Positions 59,821 to 64,000 of a stretch of DNA of 64,000 nt are shown here, one piece after another. Made by a program: the position numbers and the translations under genes. The notes beneath the pieces are model-generated. The model was given only the letters and a program-made list of their open reading frames with translations. It did not search any database and was not told the DNA's origin. Source of the stretch: Lunularia cruciata (Eukaryota > Streptophyta > Marchantiopsida > Lunulariales > Lunulariaceae); the NCBI GenBank assembly GCA_948567375.1, contig OX419756.1, positions 3,787,001-3,851,000 of the forward strand, given 5' to 3'. The first letter of the stretch is position 1; every line of letters starts with the position of its first letter.

Positions 59821-62749
59821 CTAGAGCATGGCATGAAACAGGTTGACACCACACCGATGACACAGAAACCTTAGGGGCACGGCATCAAGATCAGAAATGC
59901 CTCCGCAGCGTGTGTGTTGCCAAACTTCGCAGACATCGCAAGCGATCATTCTCTCCCCGTCATCATCCTTGGTCCCACATGGGCAGTCGACGATCCAGGT
60001 ATCGTTTCCTCCTTCGTACCGCCAGTCGCTACGCATGTCGATGCCACTTCCATCGACGACCACGGTTGTACCCGACTCAATAGTTCCGAACAGAAGGTCT
60101 TCGTCATCCCCATCCAGTTGGGGGAGGGACTCCACAACGAAGTGCTTCATGATGTGATATGTCTCTCGGAAAGCACGCTGAGCTTCGGCTTTCAGATCAC
60201 CAATTGTTGCATGAGGAGGCAAAACGACGAGTTCCGACGGTGGACTCGGTCGGTTCCTCATTGGGACGTCATCCTTCAAAACGACTGTACACATGACTCT
60301 CAGATTTTCGTCGTCGTCCATATCCCATTCATTATTGGAACATTTCCGGGTGATCTCCCCACGGTAGTCTTTGATAAATTGCTTTGTGTCTAGGATTATT
60401 CTTGACGCAGTAGGAATGGCGGTGAGGACACTTTTGATGCCTCTCCTTGCAGGTTTATAGCTTTCCAGGACATGCTTGTAGATGTATACAATGTCCCGGA
60501 GGACCTCGGCACGACCCACCTCACATACTGGTTCTGGTTGGCCCCTTTCTCGGGAATTCGCATTAGCAGCAGAGCCGTTGACATCCTCCAAGCTGTACTC
60601 TAGCACTTTAGTGATAGGATTTACAGCTCTACGTACAACGTGACCACCAACAACTCGGTTTCCAAGAGACTTGAGAACGAAGTCCAGGAGACCCGTGTCA
60701 CCAATGTACACCCGGGCTGCATCTCGCACATCCTGCCTCGGCATCCATTTCTTCTCGCAGCCTTTTAAAGATTCGACAATTACTTGAGTGGCGAGGTCCA
60801 AGCGCTTGACAGACCATCGACAGGGCATATCTACAGCCGGGTTGTTGTTGCCGATGTTGCCGCCACATGTGTTTTTCTTCTCGAAGTCCTTGGAACTTTT
60901 CGAAAATGTTTTTGAAGCTGGGTGCAGCGGCAATCTTGCCTTCAGCTCCATCATAAACCGGATCAAATCACCCACGGTTTGAAGGGCCTGACCACTTATC
61001 CGCTGGTACATGGCCACGATCGCCAGCACATCCTGATCGACCCCTTCAAAATGCTGAGCCATAATGTTCAATGGCATCCCTCGGATCGCCTCGATCGCTT
61101 TAAAATACATTTGTTGGCTGATTCCAAAACTGCCATGACCGAACTTATATCCCCACCTTCCATACCAGCACTCTCCGTAAGCAACCGCATGTAGAAGCCT
61201 GAACTCAAGTGTTCTCTTCTTTGCCACGTCCTCGACGCTCACCTTCCTGCACAAAACATAGACGATCAGGAATATAAGTATTTGTCGATGACTGGATTCA
61301 GTTCTCAGCAGATACAGTATCGGTCCAAGTTCTATTGTTAGATTTTCTATGCACAAACTAGTCCTTGAATTGGCAATCCCCGACCCACGACCCAACTGTC
61401 AAAGTTGGATGAGCCCATCGAGTCTCCCCGCATCAAACTTGTGTGATTGTGGGTCGACAGCCAACGGTCTCGACAAGACCGGATGAACGGGCTCACGTCA
61501 TGTCTTTTCTGCTGCATGCGTTTCAGCTCAGATTCAGAAAGCGGCTACCAAAACCCTGTCTGTGCTGGGTGCTCTGGCAACCCTTGTTTAACTCTCGGGT
61601 TTAACCCGTGGTAATGTCCGCGGTCTTCTGAGAATGTACATAAAAGTCGTTGAAAAATGTGATGTTGAATTCATGCGAGCACGTAGAGTGTCGTACTAAC
61701 TTTTTTGACTAGCTTTAGCCCAGCAACCCCTGATTAAGAGTTTGGAACTTTCGTATCTATGGTTGATATGATATTAGGTTAGTTGATAACAATTGGGCTC
61801 GAGTTGACATTGAGTGTCAACAGTATGCATACCTAGCTCTTAACATCGAACAGATACGATCCCAGAGATCCATGATTTCTCTGCCGGAGGCAAATTTAGA
61901 GCCCTTCTCTCTTCCGTTTATGCGCAGCAAATGCCCGAACCCGTTGGAGTGAAGCACTCCGTGAAGAAGGTGGCTCTGCAAATCCAAAATGCTTCCTATC
62001 ACTGCCTCCTCACCGCATGTTGGGCAGCTGAAAAGTGAGAGCGGGACAGGATCACTACATTGTGGGCAGATTTTCCCTCCCGCAACACCAGCTGCAACCA
62101 ATCCGAGAGGGCGATCCTCAAGTTCAGGGGCTGGTATGATTAAATGCCAACGTTTGTTGGACACCGGATGATGACTCCATCCTGCAAAACCGGTGACGTT
62201 TAGATTGAGTGCAAATTCATATAAAAGAAAAAGCTGGATATCTGAATAATTAGTGAGTCCACTAGCGTTGCTCGCTTGAATTACATCTAAGAGTCCACAT
62301 CTTTCTTAGGAGGCATGCGGAATCTTTCTGAGTTCCACGGTTGATGACTAAGGAACTCCGACTCCACTTGGTTGAACCTGGCGTTAACACTTATAATAAG
62401 GAGAAACAGGAAGCAGGTACTTAAAACTCGGTGAAGGAGCATGCATCTCACCAATACACCGGCAGTGGTCGCAATGGGGATGCAACGAGTGCATGGAAGC
62501 CTCTTCGATGATAAGTAAGGAACAGCGGTCTCCATGAGAATCGGACTCCTCTAAAGTGACTGACCATGCAGGCATACCCTCAATATGGTACAGCTCTTGC
62601 TCTGCACACTCCTCCAGGAAAACCTTGATATTATCTCGAAATGGCCCATCGAAATCTCCCGGACATCCAGGATCACCAAATGTATGAATTCCAAACAACC
62701 TCTCACCACGTCTTCGTTTGCGACTACGATCAACGGCCGTAGGAAACAT
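59821..62749 (-). CDS. PHD-finger protein of the MS1/MMD1 (male sterility / male meiocyte death) family
   Basis: A nuclear chromatin-reader-type transcriptional regulator; in flowering plants members act in male meiocytes and tapetum. Exons are 62749-62452, 62181-61833 and 61246-59821, all with GT-AG introns and closed phases, giving 690 residues, close to the family's usual ~700. The ATG at 62749 is chosen because it precedes MFPTAVDRSRKRRRGERLFG, a basic, nuclear-signal-like start, and the next in-frame run upstream begins without ATG. The family N-terminal block GIHTFGDPGCP is at residues 20-30. Then come CDHCRCIGWSHHPVSNKRWH across intron 1, a LLHGVLHSNGFGHLLRING block, and ECWYGRWGYKFGHGSFG in exon 3. 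The C-terminal C4HC3 finger has ligands near C637, C639, C652, C655, H660, C663, C678 and C681. It appears intact. The role in this plant is inferred from family only. Confidence 0.92.
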
Positions 62750-64000
62750 TGTGGCAAAGGAGTCCGATTGAGGTTCGGCTCTAGTCCTCGTATTGCTTGG
62801 GTCCAATGACGGTTGCTGCTCTACTGCAAAAGCAGAAGGTCTGACCTTAATAGATTCTTCTTCTTCTCGCAACCGAGGGACCTACTAGAGCTCTTAACTG
62901 CTAAAGCATTTGAAAGCCTGTAGCACACGGGTGGAGATACATGCACAGAATTGCTCTCAGCAATTAAGAAAGCTCAACAATCGCAACTGTTGTGTACATA
63001 AACAAAATTCCAGCTCGCTTCTTCTTACTCCGATTGAGGCCAGTGAAAGCAGAAGTCACTACTACTATTCCCCACCTCTAAGCGCCGCCACTTTACTACG
63101 TATACAATCGATGCATACGGTTGTACAGTTTCTACGGACTGTAGAACTCGCGAGAAACAAACAGCGCTCCTTCCGTCCCGTTCACCACGGACAAACGAAC
63201 ATCATCTATCCACTCTCCCCTCTCCTATCGCTCTCTTCCTTCCTTCCTTCCAATGTCTGCGGACCTCGAACTTGCGAGAAAAGGGCTTACGAAGCCGACC
63301 AGCTGTCTACTAAATACTGCTTCTGAGCGGATCCCACCCCGACCGGACGACCCACCACAACTACAAGCCTTCTTCCTTCCTATCACGATGAACCTGTCAC
63401 ACTAATCACTTAACTCCGACTTCAGGGAGAGAGAGAACAGCTTAAGCCGGCGATTAGGAGTTGCGAAATACCGAAAAGCATGGAGAGGGGAGAGCTATAG
63501 CAGCACCGAAGAAGGGAAGAGTACCGTAGACGGAGACCGACCAGAGCCGACCCGAGCCAGGTACTAACCAACGGAGAGCGCGGGGGAATTGGGCGCGATT
63601 TTGCGAATCATATGAGACTAGAACCAGCTTTCCGTTTTCTTCAACGAGGTTAAAAAACCGGTAATCCTTCCCCGTGAGGTTGAGTGGTATTACGAGTTTT
63701 TAACTCGCCGAGTTCGTGTCTTAACGTTACTTAGTGTAACTTGAGGGAGCACGTGAGACGGGTAGGATCGACGGCCGGGAATGTGCGAAGGCTAAAGATC
63801 CTTCAAACGGAAAGTGAACGGAGTTTTCAGTGTGCAAGTCGATCGGTTACCTCTTGGTACCGGTCAGGCCACTTGTCCTTCGCGCAGCATCCAAATTCGA
63901 GAATTGCTTTTTGCCGGTGACACATCGGCACGTCTATCAAGTGGTGAGAGTAACATGCTCACGGTAACAACAGAGCGGATTTTCAAGGGCGGGATAACAA
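62750..64000. other. 5' flank of the PHD-finger gene
   Basis: This is presumed promoter and 5' untranslated DNA for the minus-strand gene. It contains pyrimidine-rich stretches (63210-63255, TCTCC/TTCC units) and purine-rich stretches (63425-63540). No gene was found. On the minus strand the TTG-initiated extension just upstream of 62749 contains an acceptor-like CTTTTGCAG at about 62830-62822, so a 5' untranslated intron is possible. Confidence 0.4.

Overview
This is nuclear DNA from a land plant, most likely a liverwort (Marchantia or a close relative). The genes carry spliceosomal introns and the mobile elements are plant-type. The best lineage clue is a resistance-type gene joining an alpha/beta-hydrolase domain to NB-ARC and leucine-rich repeats (HNL class), described from liverworts. 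The species is inferred; nothing in the window names it.

Only two genes look intact. (1) 9.03-14.87 kb, plus strand: a GUP1/HHAT-type membrane-bound O-acyltransferase in 18 short exons, with reading phases that close across every proposed intron; only the start of exon 8 is ambiguous. (2) 59.82-62.75 kb, minus strand: a PHD-finger protein of the MS1/MMD1 family, three exons and 690 codons, with a complete C-terminal C4HC3 finger.

A large broken HNL gene covers about 24.0-34.4 kb on the minus strand. Its 5' part keeps clear exons for the hydrolase (GHSFG) and NB-ARC (P-loop, kinase 2, GLPL), but has at least two frameshifts and one in-frame stop. Its LRR part is a decayed array of ~72-bp units, with local duplications, a TA microsatellite and a nested pair of solo LTRs. 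A stray LRR piece lies near 47.3 kb, and a possible RAD9-like exon lies at 57.5-58.0 kb.

The rest is mainly mobile-element debris. 0.4-5.1 kb holds decayed coding fragments and copies of a ~600-740 bp LTR with TGTAATAC/GTATTACA ends. 20.5-22.3 kb is a LINE reverse transcriptase split by one of those LTRs, and 23.5-23.9 kb is a Ty3/gypsy reverse transcriptase piece. 37.30-42.69 kb is a full-length but dead Ty1/copia element with both LTRs, primer-binding site, polypurine tract and a 4-of-5 target duplication. Very AT-rich, gene-poor blocks (about 15.9-24, 45.2-47, 48-48.5 and 54-57.3 kb) alternate with less AT-rich blocks holding the genes. No rRNA, CRISPR or confident tRNA was seen. The genes show no sign of acting in one pathway.
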